From NCBI GenBank assembly GCA_023375675.1, contig JALQBC010000004.1, positions 1,364,001 through 1,428,000 on the forward strand: a stretch of 64,000 nucleotides of DNA, given 5' to 3'. Made by a program: the position numbers and the translations under genes. The notes below the pieces were generated by a model. It saw only the letters and a list, made by a program, of their open reading frames with translations. It had not been told where the DNA came from and did no database searches. Shown one piece after another: positions 35,513-48,031 of the stretch. Every line of letters starts with the position of its first letter. Positions within the stretch are counted from its first letter, which is position 1. The DNA is from Cytospora piceicola (Eukaryota > Ascomycota > Sordariomycetes > Diaporthales > Cytosporaceae).

Positions 35513-38500
35513 TTAAGTAGCTACACACACACACACTACTTACCTAGGTATTTTGTTTTGATTGATATTGCCTGCATGGTTTGATCGACCAAGTCCCATA
35601 TAGTACGGACAGGGGAAAATCAGCAGACATTTTAGGCACTTCGATCACGGCTATGTAGATACCCGAAGACCCGCCCTGCCTGCCCTGTTGTCGATTTACC
35701 TACCATGTAGTACCTGATAGAGGGACCGTTATTACTACACTAACCAACATGTGTTGCGGATGGTGGACGAGCGAAAAGATGGGGAATGGGGGTTTTGAGT
35801 CCCATGAGCACACCTGATGAGGACCGGAACTGGATGGAGTCTTTGTGGGCATCATCATCATCACCACCATCATCAACCAACCAACCAAGGCTCGACATCC
35901 TCCTTTTGCCCCAGCCTGCCTGCCCACACAATGCCATGCCAGCCCTGCCTTGCCATACTATGGCCTGCCAGCCCTTGCCTCGCCTTGCCTCGCCTTGCTG
36001 TGCATTGTCTATCCCGGCTGCTTCGGGAAGGAGGGCCGTCAATCTCTCACTGACGACATACCACTCCAGCAGCAGCAAGAGCAGTAGCAGCACAGACTGC
36101 ACAGCAACAGCAGCAGCAGCAATAGCAGAGGAGTCGTCAGCAGTCTTGGCCTTGGGGGGTGGGGGGGCTTGATCTCTGTGGTTGCATATCATCATCCCTT
36201 GCCTCGAAACCTAATCTCATGAGCCACCGCGGAGGCCCATCGGATTGGTTCAAGGTGGATTGCGCACAACCGTATGTAGCCAGCTGCAACCAGCCCAGCC
36301 CAGCCCAGCCCAACCCCGGCCAAACGAGGCTACAGAAGTGCCGAGATAAGAGAGGAAGAGAAAGAGAGAGAGAGGCAGGACCATCAGTCAGTGGCTATCA
36401 ACCACGATGGCCAGACACCATTTTGTTTTGGTAGTGTGTGAGAAAGAAACGAGGCTAGGAGGGGTGATAGAGAGAGACCAGAGACATAGAGAGGTGGAGG
36501 GAGAGAAGGAGGCCATGGGGGTTTGCGACATCTGATTTAGCAGATCTGCTCATGTCCACCACTCCCCGTTCCGCCCCCAGACAATCCCCCGGGGGAAAAG
36601 AAGAGCAGCGACCAGCCTGTGGCTGTGGCTGTGGGCTGGCCACCTTGGAGGAGCACACCTTGAATATCCCCCGAGTCCTAGTCTCGCCCCGAGAGGCACG
36701 ACCTCCGTCATGGGCCTTGTGGCGGCAAGCGCGAGCTGAGACATGCAGCAGTTAGATGCTGTGCGTATCCGACTCCTGTTGTCTAGTAGAGCGCGCTTGT
36801 TCCTTGGTGGTGGCTTGCTGTCAATGCTGGCTGGCTGTTGGGCGAGAGGACTTCTACCTGCCTGGGTGTGGGTACTGTACATATTATTACCCGGGATATC
36901 TAACACTCACTCCAGACTCGACGAACCCTTGGTACCTACCTACCTAGCTACCTATCCTAGGGTATTACTGTAAAGAGGCTACCCATTCATGCATGCACGT
37001 TTGCACGCACCTATGGTCGTTTTCTAGTTGATATTACACAACCCGGTTTGACATATAAAGCAGTAACATGTGTAAAGGTAGCCCTGTATGTATGTATATA
37101 TGTAAATATGTCTGTATGTATATATGTCTATATGTATGTGTGTCTGTAAGTAAGTAAGTAAGTATGTATGTATGTATATATGTATGTATGTATATGTCTT
37201 GTAGGTACGTAGAGACTGGTAGACAGTTAGACACCTAGACAGTCAGACAGTAGAGCGGGAGGAGAGGAGAAGAGCTGGTGGGAGTGTGTATAGAACCATA
37301 TCCAAAACACTAATGCATGCTTGGATCCCTTGTCGATCCAGTTGTCGTGGAGCCTTTCCCCGTTTACGGTCGACCAGGGGGGGGTACTCTGGCCCTTTTG
37401 GCTCCTTCTGGGCCCTAGCTGCTACTACACAGTACTCAGTATGTACTCAGTAGCCACCGTCAGTCAGTCAGTCAGTCAAGTCAGTCACGAACAAACGACA
37501 TGATGGCAGATGAATCAAGGACTAATGGATCAAGGAACGCCGAACCGCACCGCACCGCGCATCCGCACGCTGCCGCAAATCTTAAACTTCCTCACTAAGC
37601 ACCCGCCGTCTCCACAACTTTTGCCCTTTAAAATGTATCCACTACCGTAATTGCATGTATGTCCTGTTGCTATGTACATTGGCGTTTGCTTTAGCGCGGC
37701 CCAACTACCCTTGTCTTCGACTTTGCCCGTATGCCACACACCTTCTTTGGGAGAGAGACGACGACTCTGGACGGCTCTGACGGCTCTGACGAATCTGGCC
37801 TGCAATTCTGACGGCACTTTCTCTTTCCTCTCTGTAACAAATGTTCTGCTCTTGCTCTTGTGCCATGGGATGGGCATAGCTGCAGTCATTGATGGGCCAC
37901 AGTATGTAATGATGCCTCTCCCAGAGCTGCTCCAGAGAGCGTGTCCACGCCTCCACAGTATTGTGTATCGTGTATTGTGTATTGGATATCGTATAATGTC
38001 TAGGTAGTGAGTTTACCACGCCCCCCGACCATGCTATGCTGTCTTCGTCAGTGTCTCACGGCTCGGACTGCCAAGACAACACTGGAGACGGAATCGTTCT
38101 TTTTTCTTTGGCTCTCTATGTCTCTGTCTCTCTCTCTCTCTCTCTCTCCCCGTCTCTCTATCATCCTTCCATTCCACACCCACCTCGAGCCGTGGACAAG
38201 AAGAAAACTGGTCAAGCAGCAGCAGCAGGACGATGGGGCCTCTTTCGTCACCTGTCTCTTTTGCTCAGTCCTATCAACCCCCCCTTCCCCTTCCCCCTCC
38301 TCCTCCACCCCAGCACTGCACTATGCAGCTATGCAGCTTTTCTGAAGCTCTGCCCTGTCGCTGCTCTACCGCCATGTCTGACCGCCCAAGCGAGCATGCG
38401 AGGTTGCTGCAGCAGAGACTCGCGTTTGCTGTCCCTGTCGTGTCATGTCCTGTGCCTGTGCTGTGACATGTGCAGGAAAAAAAGTTGACTAGACTATTGC

Positions 38501-38730
38501 TCGAAGGAGGATGCTTCGGGCGCAGCTGCGCGTGTGTGTACTAAAGCGTCACTGCCGTACATACATGCCTGGGTACTTGGATACACTCAGCTTCCATCAT
38601 CCCGGTCCACCGGCTGTTCAAGCGAACCCCCCGCCCAATGAAGCTCGTTCCTGAGAGCCGTAAAAGCTGGCCGGGGCTGGTCGAAACCACGGGGGAGGGG
38701 AGAGATGGACGGGGGAGGGGGGTGGGTGCC

Positions 38731-38760
38731 CTGCCCTGCCCTGTCCTGTCCTGTCCTGTC
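38731..38760. repeat. (CTGTC/CTGCC)n pentanucleotide array
   Basis: Six tandem pentanucleotides, the first two CTGCC and the rest CTGTC. Confidence 0.85.
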
Positions 38761-39721
38761 TTTTCCGGTCTGACATGAGAGGTACCCTGTACCCAGTCCA
38801 TGTATACTAAGGTAGATTACAAGCCTCTTTCAGAAGTGTCTCGGTGCATGGGGAGGGGGGGGGGGAAGAGAGAGAGAATTTGAGCAGCCAGGGGTCCGGA
38901 GGTGGATTCTTACCCAAAGAGTCTCTCTCTCTCTCGCAAGCTATGTATGTACTCGGACCCATGTCGATAACCCATCCAGGTTTGCCCCATCGCCCAGGGC
39001 CCCCCGTTGAGATGTCTCCAGTGAGGTACCTCGCATACCTTCCCAGACGCTCGCCAATCTCCCTCCTGCTCCCATGCAGGAGAGATCTCCGAACATGGCA
39101 CTTCCAGATCTCAATGTTGCCATACCCCAGGCAAGCATCGCTCGCCTACCTATTTCAAAAACCCTCTCTATCCCCAACGGCCTTGGATGTTGATATACCT
39201 TGCCTCTCGCCCCCGGATCTCATCAAGCCATCTCCTGTATGTCATTTTCCTGTCCCAAAGAACATAAAGAACAAAAGGCACACTCTCTTCTCTCTACTCT
39301 CGCCTCTCTCTTCGGTCTCGATATTTGCCCAGAGTCTCGACTCCCCCCCCCCCCCAAACAACCTCTTCTTCCCAAATCGACATCAACTGGCCTTCCCGCA
39401 TATAATACCCGGCGGCCTGTTGCTTTTCCAATATCTTGTTGCCCTTCTCCTGTCAACAGAACAGACCCGAGGGAAACAAGGTCGAGTCTTTGCAACAACT
39501 CCCCTTGACTGATCCGACGTCCAACAGCGATATATTGTTCCGGGCGTCACAACAGCTGAGACAATTCCTGTCAGACAGCCCAACGTCAGGCTCTCTCTCT
39601 CTCTCTCTCTTTCCCTCACCCCTCTCATCCTTCTCACTTCTCTGAACCAGAGGAAAGAAGAAGAACAAGAAGAATAAGAAGAAAGACAAAGGTCTCGGAT
39701 CTCCGAAGAAAAACTGCTGGT

Positions 39722-42008
39722 ATGACTCCCTACCAGCAAGCTACGGCTTCCCACAGCTGGGGGCGCTGGGCACAGCACCCCGCCGCCGGCCCCGACTACG
39801 TGACGATCGACACGGTGATGCCATATGAGACCCGGGCACTGCCGACCTCGGCGCCCATCCAGCAGCACCAGCAGCACCAGCACCAGCACCAGCAGCGCCA
39901 GGCCGCCATGACGCCCCAGTACGTCGTGGCCGCCAGCTCCTACGGTGACAGCCCCGTCACGCCCATGTCGGCCTCGACCTACGGGGCGGCCGCCGGCCAG
40001 GCCCACTTTGGCGAGTACGGGTCTTATAGCCAGCAGCCCTCGCCCGCCCTGGCGTCCCCTTACCAGCACCATCAGCACCAACAACAACAACAGCAGCAGC
40101 ACCACCAACACCAGCACCAGCACCAAACCGGGCGGTCCTCCCAGCGCCCCATGGCACCGCCCACGCCGCCCCTGGACGAGGACAGCCGGTCCACGCACTC
40201 GCGGAGCAGCCAGGCCTACTCGGCCAAGTGCATGAGCAGCAGCGGCGGCGGCAGCAGGAGGTCCCCCGGGACGAGCGCGTCCTCGGTGGTCAAGTCGGAG
40301 CAGCAGGGCGGCGGCGGCGGCGCCCCCAAGGAGCCCAAGACCATCCGGCCCTTCAAGAAGATCGACGGGACGCTCCAGCACGAGGTGAACACGGACATGG
40401 ACCTCCTCCTCAAGGAGATCGCCAAGGTCATGGAGATCGAGGGGGCCAAGGCGGGCCACCACGCGCAGGGCTCGCCGCCGCCCCCCGCTGCCCCTGCGAC
40501 GGTGGCGGCGGCGGTGGCCCCCGTCGCCGTCGACTCCCCGATGGAGGAAGAGGTAAGGGCCTTTGCTTTTCCTTCCCATGCCGATACTGCCGAGTCTTCG
40601 CCCCCGTTCCCCGGGCTGACAGCGAGGGGGGGTTTCCAGCAGCACATGCAGCCCGAGACCCAGAGCGGGCCGCCCAAGAAGTTCAAGTGTGACCTCCCGG
40701 ACTGTGACCGGTCGTTTGCCCAGAAGGCCCAGAAGATCAGCCACATGAACTCTCACAACGGCATCAAGAAATACGTAAGTCATGTGTGTGTCAATCCTTC
40801 AACAGAACCGGCGTTGTGGCTAACGGGTGGGAACAGCGATGCGATGAATGCGGAGTATGTGTGTCGCAGGCGGGAAACTTGCAGGTGAGTGTTTTTGTTT
40901 GTTTATTAAGGGGGGGGGGGGATATGGACATGGCCCTTTTCTTGTCCCTTGGGGACAAAAAGAGAAGGCCTTCCAAGGATTGAGGTGGATGCCTTGACGT
41001 TAAAGGTTCCCATGTCTAAGTAATCATCTTCACAGACGCACAAGCGGACTCACAACAACGAGAGGCCCTTCCCCTGCCCCCTGTGCGGCAAGAGGTTCAA
41101 GCAGAAGGGGAACGTGAAGCCCCATATAGAGAATGTCCACGAGAAGAAGAGGAGGTGGATTTGCAAGTTCTACGACGAGGGAGGACCTCGCTGCGGGAAG
41201 GACTTCTCCACCATCGGAAACATGAAGGTTGGTCCCATCATCATCTGTCTCCCTCCTTCTAATTCACACACACATCCTCTCTCTTCCTTGACCCATTCCC
41301 TACCCACAAACAAAGCACCCTTCCCCCCCTTCTCAACAGTTCACCCCACAACCGCCCGCAAGACCACACGCTAAAACCACGGCCACGCGCACACAGAACC
41401 ACATCAACGGTTTCCACAAGAAGACCCTCCAGGAGATCCGGTACCGGCTGGCCAACTGGAGCGAGGGCGACCGGCTCAGCGCGGACGACAAGGAGCTGTT
41501 CGCGCACTACCTGATGGTGTACAAGAACAGCAACAAGGGCGTCAAGGGCCGGGGCAAGTCCGACAAGGTCAAGGACGAGCCCGACGGGTCCGGCAGGGCG
41601 TCGGCCGCGGCCGCCATGGGCGCCAGGCGCGAGGCCACGCAGCAGATGACGCCCGTGAGCCCCGACCCGAGCAGCATGGGCGCCGTGGCCTACGGCGGCA
41701 GGCCGCAGTTTTATGACCAGCAGCAGCAGCAACAGGCCCAGCAACAGGCTCAGCAGCAGCAACAACAGCAACAACAACAACAACAGCAGGCGCAGGCGCA
41801 GGCGCAGGCGCATCACCAGCAGCAGCAGCAACAGCAACATTTCCACGCCCTGCCCCCCCCTGCCGCTCACCACCAGGCCGCCGCGGCGCACTACGCCCAG
41901 ATGCCGATGCACCACGCGCAGCAGCAGCAGCAACAGCAGCAGCAGCCCTACCCGGGCCTCCCGCAGCCGGTCGGGTACAGCATGGGCTGGGCCCCCCAGT
42001 ACCACTAA
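39722..42008 (+). CDS. Four-finger C2H2 transcription factor, Azf1/Con7-like
   Basis: Five exons, 39722-40552, 40640-40774, 40837-40884, 41036-41227 and 41397-42008, give 605 residues. The first 277 are Gln/His/Ser/Pro-rich. The fingers are C294-x4-C299-x12-H312-x3-H316, C324-x2-C327-x12-H340-x3-H344, C352-x2-C355-x12-H368-x4-H373 and C381-x9-C391-x12-H404-x4-H409. Finger 3 carries the classic GKRFKQKGNVKPH core, and finger 4 has an enlarged Cys loop. After the fingers comes YKNSNKGVKGRGK, a basic stretch I associate with fungal Azf1-type factors, and then a polyglutamine tail. This points to a nuclear DNA-binding regulator. Whether it is the Azf1 or the Con7 orthologue I cannot say. The first intron (87 bases) has no stop and is a multiple of three, so retention would add 29 residues. 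The third intron contains a run of 12 G. Confidence 0.88.
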
Positions 42009-42643
42009 GGCCCCACACCCCCTTCCCCTTCTCTGTTGTTTCTTTTCCGGCTTCTTCTTCTTCTTCCTTCTTCCTCCTCTGCCTCGCACCCAAAGCCTCT
42101 CACCCCCACCCACCTTCCCCCGGCCCTTTCCTCATCCCTGAAGAACATCCTGTTGTTACTTTTCTTCCTACCTCTCAGAAGTTGACGACGACTACAACAA
42201 CGACAATAACAACATGAGGGATGGGGAGGAGCCTGAGGGCCGAAACAACAAAAGAGACACACGACACTAGGGGATAATTTGGTGTTTTTTTTTTTCGACA
42301 AGCAAAACGGGGCCGTGTTTTTTGACACGCAATGATACCAAAGCTGGCGTCGGAGTACTTAAACTATCTATCTATTGCAACGGGGGTTGAAACTAAACTA
42401 AAATTGAAGGTTTCCCGCGAAGGAGGTTACGAACGCGGATTCTGATGATCCCCACGACAGTACAGGGCATTCGGTGTTTATCTTGTTTTCCTATTGCCTA
42501 TTCCCTTTTTTTTCTCTTCCCTTTATACTTTTTCTCTTAGAACGCTATCAAGACGAGGAGGGAGTGGAGGAATGGAGAGGAAGAGACCAATGTTAATGGG
42601 AAATATTCAGTTTCGGAAGACTTCAGGCGGCATATCAGAGCGA

Positions 42644-42672
42644 CATAAGTCCCGGCTTCTAGGCCGGGCCGG
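42644..42672 (+). repeat. GC-rich stem-loop repeat, copy 1
   Basis: A 29-base unit whose core CCCGGC, loop, GCCGGG can form a perfect 6-bp stem with a 6-base loop. It lies 636 bases after the stop codon of the zinc-finger gene. Confidence 0.85.
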
Positions 42673-42724
42673 AGGAAAAGAAAAACAAAAGGGGGGTGGG
42701 CCTTTTTGAGGACATCATCATCAG

Positions 42725-42753
42725 CATAAGTCCCGGCTACTAGGCCGGGCCGG
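42725..42753 (+). repeat. GC-rich stem-loop repeat, copy 2
   Basis: Identical to copy 1 except for one loop base. It starts 81 bases after the start of copy 1. Confidence 0.85.
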
Positions 42754-42912
42754 TTGGGTGTTCCCTATTTTGTTTTCCTCAGCATGGCAGTCATTGTTTT
42801 TTTTTTCTCCCAGGAGCCATTCCGGATTTAGGGGTGGGGGTAGGGGGTAGGGGGATAGGCGAGTAACGGAAAACAAAAACACAAAAGGGGATGATACCCA
42901 GGGGGCGCAACG

Positions 42913-42941
42913 CATGAGTTTCGGCTATGAGGCCGGGCTGG
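42913..42941 (+). repeat. GC-rich stem-loop repeat, copy 3 (diverged)
   Basis: About 23 of 29 positions agree with copy 2. The stem core is weakened on the left arm (TTCGGC against GCCGGG), which would still pair largely through G-T. Confidence 0.7.
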
Positions 42942-45900
42942 CATGATGTTTATTATTTCCCGTTTTTCTTGTTTTTCTCTCTCACTGGCACGGTTGTCTC
43001 AACAACATTTTCCCCCAAACATATTATCTTCTCCTTCGACATCTCGTTACTGTTTTTATGGGTGTTTCCTTTTCCCTTTCTCTCGCCTCTCGCTGGATTT
43101 GGCAGCATATATACATTGTATCTGTGTACAGCATCGTCTCCCTCGCGCCCGAGACTTGCCACTTGATCAAGGCTTTATACATATCGTGTATACTCTACCT
43201 ACCACAGCGATACTTATCCATCCTGTTTTATATCTACTACCCAAGGTTTTCCAAGTCTGTTATGCTTTTGCCGGCCGTCACGTGTTTCCTCCACACCAGC
43301 ATCTTTATTGGGTCTGGTGTATTTCCATTTTCCTCCTGACCCAGGCAGACAGATTAGACAATCCACAGGCTGGATGTGAACGACGAACAAAAACAGAACA
43401 CACCGGGAAGGTTGTTATTGTTGTTGTTGATGATGATGATATTCAAAGGGACAGGGAGCACAAATCCGGACACACAGTACGTACCCAGGATGATGTCGGA
43501 AGGTTTATACCATAAGGCCACGGGGGATACGGACGGGCCTGTCAATATTACTCAGTAATGTGTCATTGTCAGATGCCTGGAGGACGACGAGGCGGAGACG
43601 GGCCTTACTCGGCTCCGGGCGTTTGGGTTCCGCATGTCGGCAGATGGAGGCTATGTCGACATTATCGGGCATCGAAGCTCGAGGAGGTGGTGGTCAACAG
43701 TGGTTGAGGGGGGGGGGGGGGAGTGGTTAGACAAAAGAAGAGTGTCATTTGCCATTTCGGGCAATTATTCTCGAAACCCTATTATCTCTTTTTGATAGGC
43801 AGCGAGCTCGACATGAGCGATATGAGGAATTTCAGATATATATCATTACACCACGCCTCGGGTGCACTACCTTACACGACACGCATATTACATTAAACAT
43901 AGTACTCTTGGCCACCCTCACTCCACCCCATGATCATAGTGAGGTCAAGACAACCGAAGCTCATCAAGTCACTCACTCCCCCATGCTATAGGGAGGGGAG
44001 TCTTCCAGACGGTCCACATTCTGGGGCAAAAACGTAATGTAAAATATAAAATAAAGAGGAAAGACACTGTGGGCTCCTCTCCCCATGATAATGCCCCAGC
44101 GTCCGTTCCCTGACCCACCCCACCGCTAAGCCAGATGGGAGCTCAGTGACACCTTTCGGGCCCGAGACCAATGACAACCCACCAGCAAGGGACCAGGCCG
44201 TGTGTAACCTGATGACCACCAGGATTTCCCATGGTCGAGGGTTTTCCAGGGGGGTGGATATTGGACTGGATTGGCATTGGCATTGGAGGATGGGTGGGTA
44301 GCAAACAGGATCAACTCCCCCCCCCACAAAACAATAACCCAAGCGTGTCGTCCGATGCGAAAAGACGTGGGGGACACTCGGCCGCGGGTACCGAAGGAAA
44401 GGAAGCCGAAAGTGGAAAGGGAAGAAGTGAAGAGGACCCAAAAGAAAAAGAAGAAAAAAAGAAAGGGACGTAGTGAGTAGTCACTCTTCATCAAGGTTCT
44501 GACTGCTTGCTTGACTTGCTTAACTTGCTTACTCTGTTTCTCACCCGTCCCACATCCAAAACACCCTCGTCTCACTCCCCCCTCTTTCCTACCATACACC
44601 ACCCACATACATGCCCTTATATTATTTCAATGCGGGTAAGCGTCTCGTTTGGATCGGAGTAACAAGCACTCACACACACACATACTTACACAAACACACA
44701 CGGGGAGAGAAAACCATCCTAAGACAACCACAAAAAGAAGGCCAAGACAAAACAAAAACGAGGCTGGACAGACTGCAGAATCTTGATTCAGAGGGACATC
44801 CAGATCGGGAAAGCCCGCAACACCGTCTCCGCAAGATTAGGTTGTACCCAGATGCGAAGAGACTGGGGGGGTCTCAGGTTGAGGTTCAGGTTCGGGTTCA
44901 GCAGGGGCCGTACGTACTTGGTATACATAGTACACATGGTACAGATAGTACACATACATACATATATACATACCTAGGTATATACTTACATGCGGCCATG
45001 CGGCGCCGTGCGGGTGGTCCATGCCATCCATGGATGCAACGAAAGTACAGTACGTATCTATATCATATAGATACATACCTAGGTACACACGAGTACGGCC
45101 TTTGCTTTTTCCTGTCCAAGCCGACCCGGGAACCGGGGTGTCCTGACTGAACTGGTGTCGACCAATAAAACAAAATAATACATCATGACCTTACCAATCC
45201 TCCCCCTCCCATTCCTTAAGTCCCTCCCCCCCAGTCCATAAGTCCCTCCCCATATATATGCACTTCTTTTTCTTCCGGCATACATTTACCGTGCACCTGC
45301 ATGTCTCGCCTATGCGCATGCGCAAAGCCTCATAGGACGAAACAATCAGGAGATTTCTCTTGTCAAGTTGTATGAGAGGGGGAACGGGGACGGGGTGGGG
45401 GGGGGGGTTTTGTCCCAGAGGGCACATGCTTTTTCCTGTCTTTCCCTCTCTCGCTCTGTCTCTCTGTCCCTCCCTTCCTCTTTTCTCCATCTCCCATATC
45501 GGAGACTCCTTCCCACACCGCTGTGACAGACACCAATAAGTCGAGCAGATATAGACAAGGAGATCGGGAAGAAAAGGAAAAGGACTGCAACGCAATGCAT
45601 GCTACCCACATGACATGACTGATGGCAGTGACAAGAAACCGTCGAAGGGCGGACGTACGCAGTGTAGGTGCATGCCGAAACCAAAACAAAAAAAAAACAC
45701 CCCAAAAACCACCCTGTGCGCGTGCCTGCGAGAGAGATGCGCGCGGCAGCCCCAGTACATAGCATGAAGGGCATCACCTCACCGCCATATTCTATCTGCT
45801 GCCCGCCCAGTTACGCGAGGGCGACGACAGGAAGGCGCGCTATAGGCCTTCCCCCCCTCCTCCCATTCGAGCCCTCAGCCCCTGATGCTTGCCACACGCC

Positions 45901-47229
45901 ATATCGAACCAGTACTATCACTGCCTGTGTACGTTATGGCAGCGACCCAAAATTAGATCGACGACCGTCGGGGACACAGACGGCCTGATCAGCGGCCGGG
46001 ATGTTTCTCGCCATGCATACGGGGAATTAGGCCAGGCGCCGCCCACACATACGTACATCTTTCATCTATCTCGCTGCTCACATGCGGGCGAGGGTGGGTA
46101 CGGGGGAGAGAAAGCAAACAAAGCAAGGGATGGGCGGCATCGCATCTCTCCACCCTCCCCGGCCCTCCCGCAACGCAGCAGTGGGCGGCAAGATTGAAGG
46201 AGCCCCGGGGAGCTGCAAGAGCACAGATAATGGTCCGAAGGCCCCATCGGAGCGTGCTGACACAGCATGTGATCGGCAGCTACTGTGTAGCAGGTCGAGG
46301 CGAACGTCTCAACTGCAAGTCGCAACACTGGCGTAAAACAGAACCACACATTAATTACCCCACCACTTCCGTGACGGGGGAATACTTCCCTTGAAACCAA
46401 TGGGACGCAATCGTCCGAGTCGATGATGCGTGTGCCGTGCTGTTTCGTTCAGACGTTGGACCAAAGTGGTAGATAGTTTGGCTGGAGCGATAGACTTTGC
46501 TAGCACCATGAAACAAAACTGGCCATCAGCATACCGAAAGCCTTGTAACGGCACTTCGGCAACATCGCAAATGCAGCCAGCGCACGGGCGACGGGATTTG
46601 TTGTTGTTGATCGGATCTGGATTGATTCAGGTTTTTTCGTCGTATCCATAGCCAGACCTAATCTCTCTGGCCTGCATGGCCCTTTCCCGGCCACCGTTCC
46701 AGCCGTGCCCAATCTCGCCGAGAACCCCACCCAAATCTGTTGCTCGAGCCTCCTCCTGCCTTCCCGCTCCCCGGGCCTTTCGGCTGGTCTTGGCTGGCCC
46801 AGGCTGGGCTCTGAGACGCGGGCGCGGGCGCGGGCAGAAACGAGGTCCTCACTCGTCCGACAACTCAGCCCTAGCCGCATTGGATCTCTCCACTGGCACC
46901 TATCGATCGGGCCACTGGCACCCATGCCCGCATCACCTGCACTTTGATGGGGTCAATCTCCCAGACGCAGGTCGGGAGACTTGGCGGGCGGCTTCCGGAG
47001 CAGGCATGGCGCGACAACAGGAGCTTCAGCGGGCCCTGGGGATGGGAGGTCGAGACATGTTTGTCCGCTATTTTCCGGCGCGTGCCAGCATGACAAGGTT
47101 GCCTGGGCTCTATGGCCCTGCAGGATGGTGACCACGGTGGTTGGGGGCCGAGATGACGGTACTCCTGAGCCGGCACAGTTGCCGGATTCCGAATAACCGG
47201 CCGACAGTGAGGTCGTTCCAGCTGGCCAC

Positions 47230-48031
47230 CTAGCCGCCGTGCAGAGTTGAGACGAACAGGATGTTGTCATTGCTTTGGATCTCGTACGATTCCTCGCCCT
47301 CGAGCTCCCAGTCGGCGTCGTTGATCAGGACAAGGATGCCCGGGCGGCTGCAACAAGACGATACCTCATGTGTCAGCTACCGTTGTGTCCGCAGTGGTGT
47401 GGAAGTATCAATGCGGTGCATGGGTTGAGTCACATGCCGCAGTGTGACCTGGGTTCCGCGGGGGAACAGTGGAGTAGATACGTACATGTGCTTGTCCAGG
47501 ATGAAAAACTCCGTCCTGCTGTCTTTCATGACGTACTGGCAGAGGTAGTCTATGAGGTAGGCGATTGTCACAGGCTTGCCGTCCTTGACGTGGACGGGTA
47601 TAGCGAGCTTGTGTTGACGCTGGTCTGAAAAAAGCATCTCGAGTCCGCCCCTGAGACCAGTCAGCATAGGTGTCCGCAAGGATGCCAAAGTATACACCAA
47701 GGAAACCTCCATGATGGTCCCGTCTCAAAAACATGGCATGCCATTGCCGGAAAATATCTGTGACTCCGTCTCCTCTCCGACTGCGAGCTCCCAGGTTGTC
47801 TTTCTGGCGCGTCTACCTCCAGGATGTTTCCTTCATAACGGGCTACCGGGCCATTTGGTTCCGCCTTGCAGAATGTCACCCGTGCATGCATTCACTCTTG
47901 CTCGCTATCCTTGCAACAAACAATACGCAGTAGGTGGACGCAACTTGATAGACTGTTTTGGGAGGAGATACTTACGAGAACTCAACAGTCACGGGCAGCT
48001 TTGGTGTTTCTGTCTCTGGCATTGCGGCCAT
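47230..48031 (-). CDS. URM1: Ubiquitin-related modifier Urm1
   Basis: Three exons on the minus strand, 47976-48031, 47486-47650 and 47230-47347, give 112 residues. The protein reads [14 protein letters not shown] early and [16 protein letters not shown] late, and ends [13 protein letters not shown], with the C-terminal Gly-Gly required for thiocarboxylation. Urm1 is the sulfur carrier that, with its E1 Uba4 and the Ncs2/Ncs6 thiolase, makes the 2-thio group of mcm5s2U34 in cytosolic tRNAs. It can also be attached to proteins under oxidative stress. It is divergent from ELP2, 591 bases away. A second ATG four codons in (MPETETP) is an alternative start. Confidence 0.96.

Larger units (their letters stand above)
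22889..39721. other. Gene-poor, microsatellite-rich region, second part
   Basis: This is about 16.8 kb in which I can support no gene. Long open frames at 26.9-27.7, 30.2-31.5 and 33.2-33.9 kb are made largely of simple repeats (for example Met-Ser or Thr-His runs). Eight runs of at least 11 G or C lie here, and many copies of the palindrome CCTAGG. The last kilobase should contain the promoter and leader of the zinc-finger gene; a TATA-like element sits at about 39401-39407. Confidence 0.5.
42009..47229. other. Intergenic region between the zinc-finger gene and URM1
   Basis: This is 5.2 kb of 3' flank for both neighbours. It holds three copies of a GC-rich stem-loop (42644-42941, listed separately), runs of 14 G at 43708-43721 and 11 G at 45397-45407, and CATA/CCTAGG-type repeats near 44.9-45.1 kb. 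Open frames at 46.5-47.2 kb overlap on both strands and match nothing known to me. Confidence 0.5.

Noticed and set aside
38844..39512. 222-codon open frame upstream of the zinc-finger gene
   Set aside because: Low complexity with poly(G)/poly(C) and CT tracts. It fits a leader or promoter better than a protein.
46500..47176. Overlapping open frames of 100-150 codons before URM1
   Set aside because: Present in several frames on both strands with Arg/Pro-rich composition and no domain.
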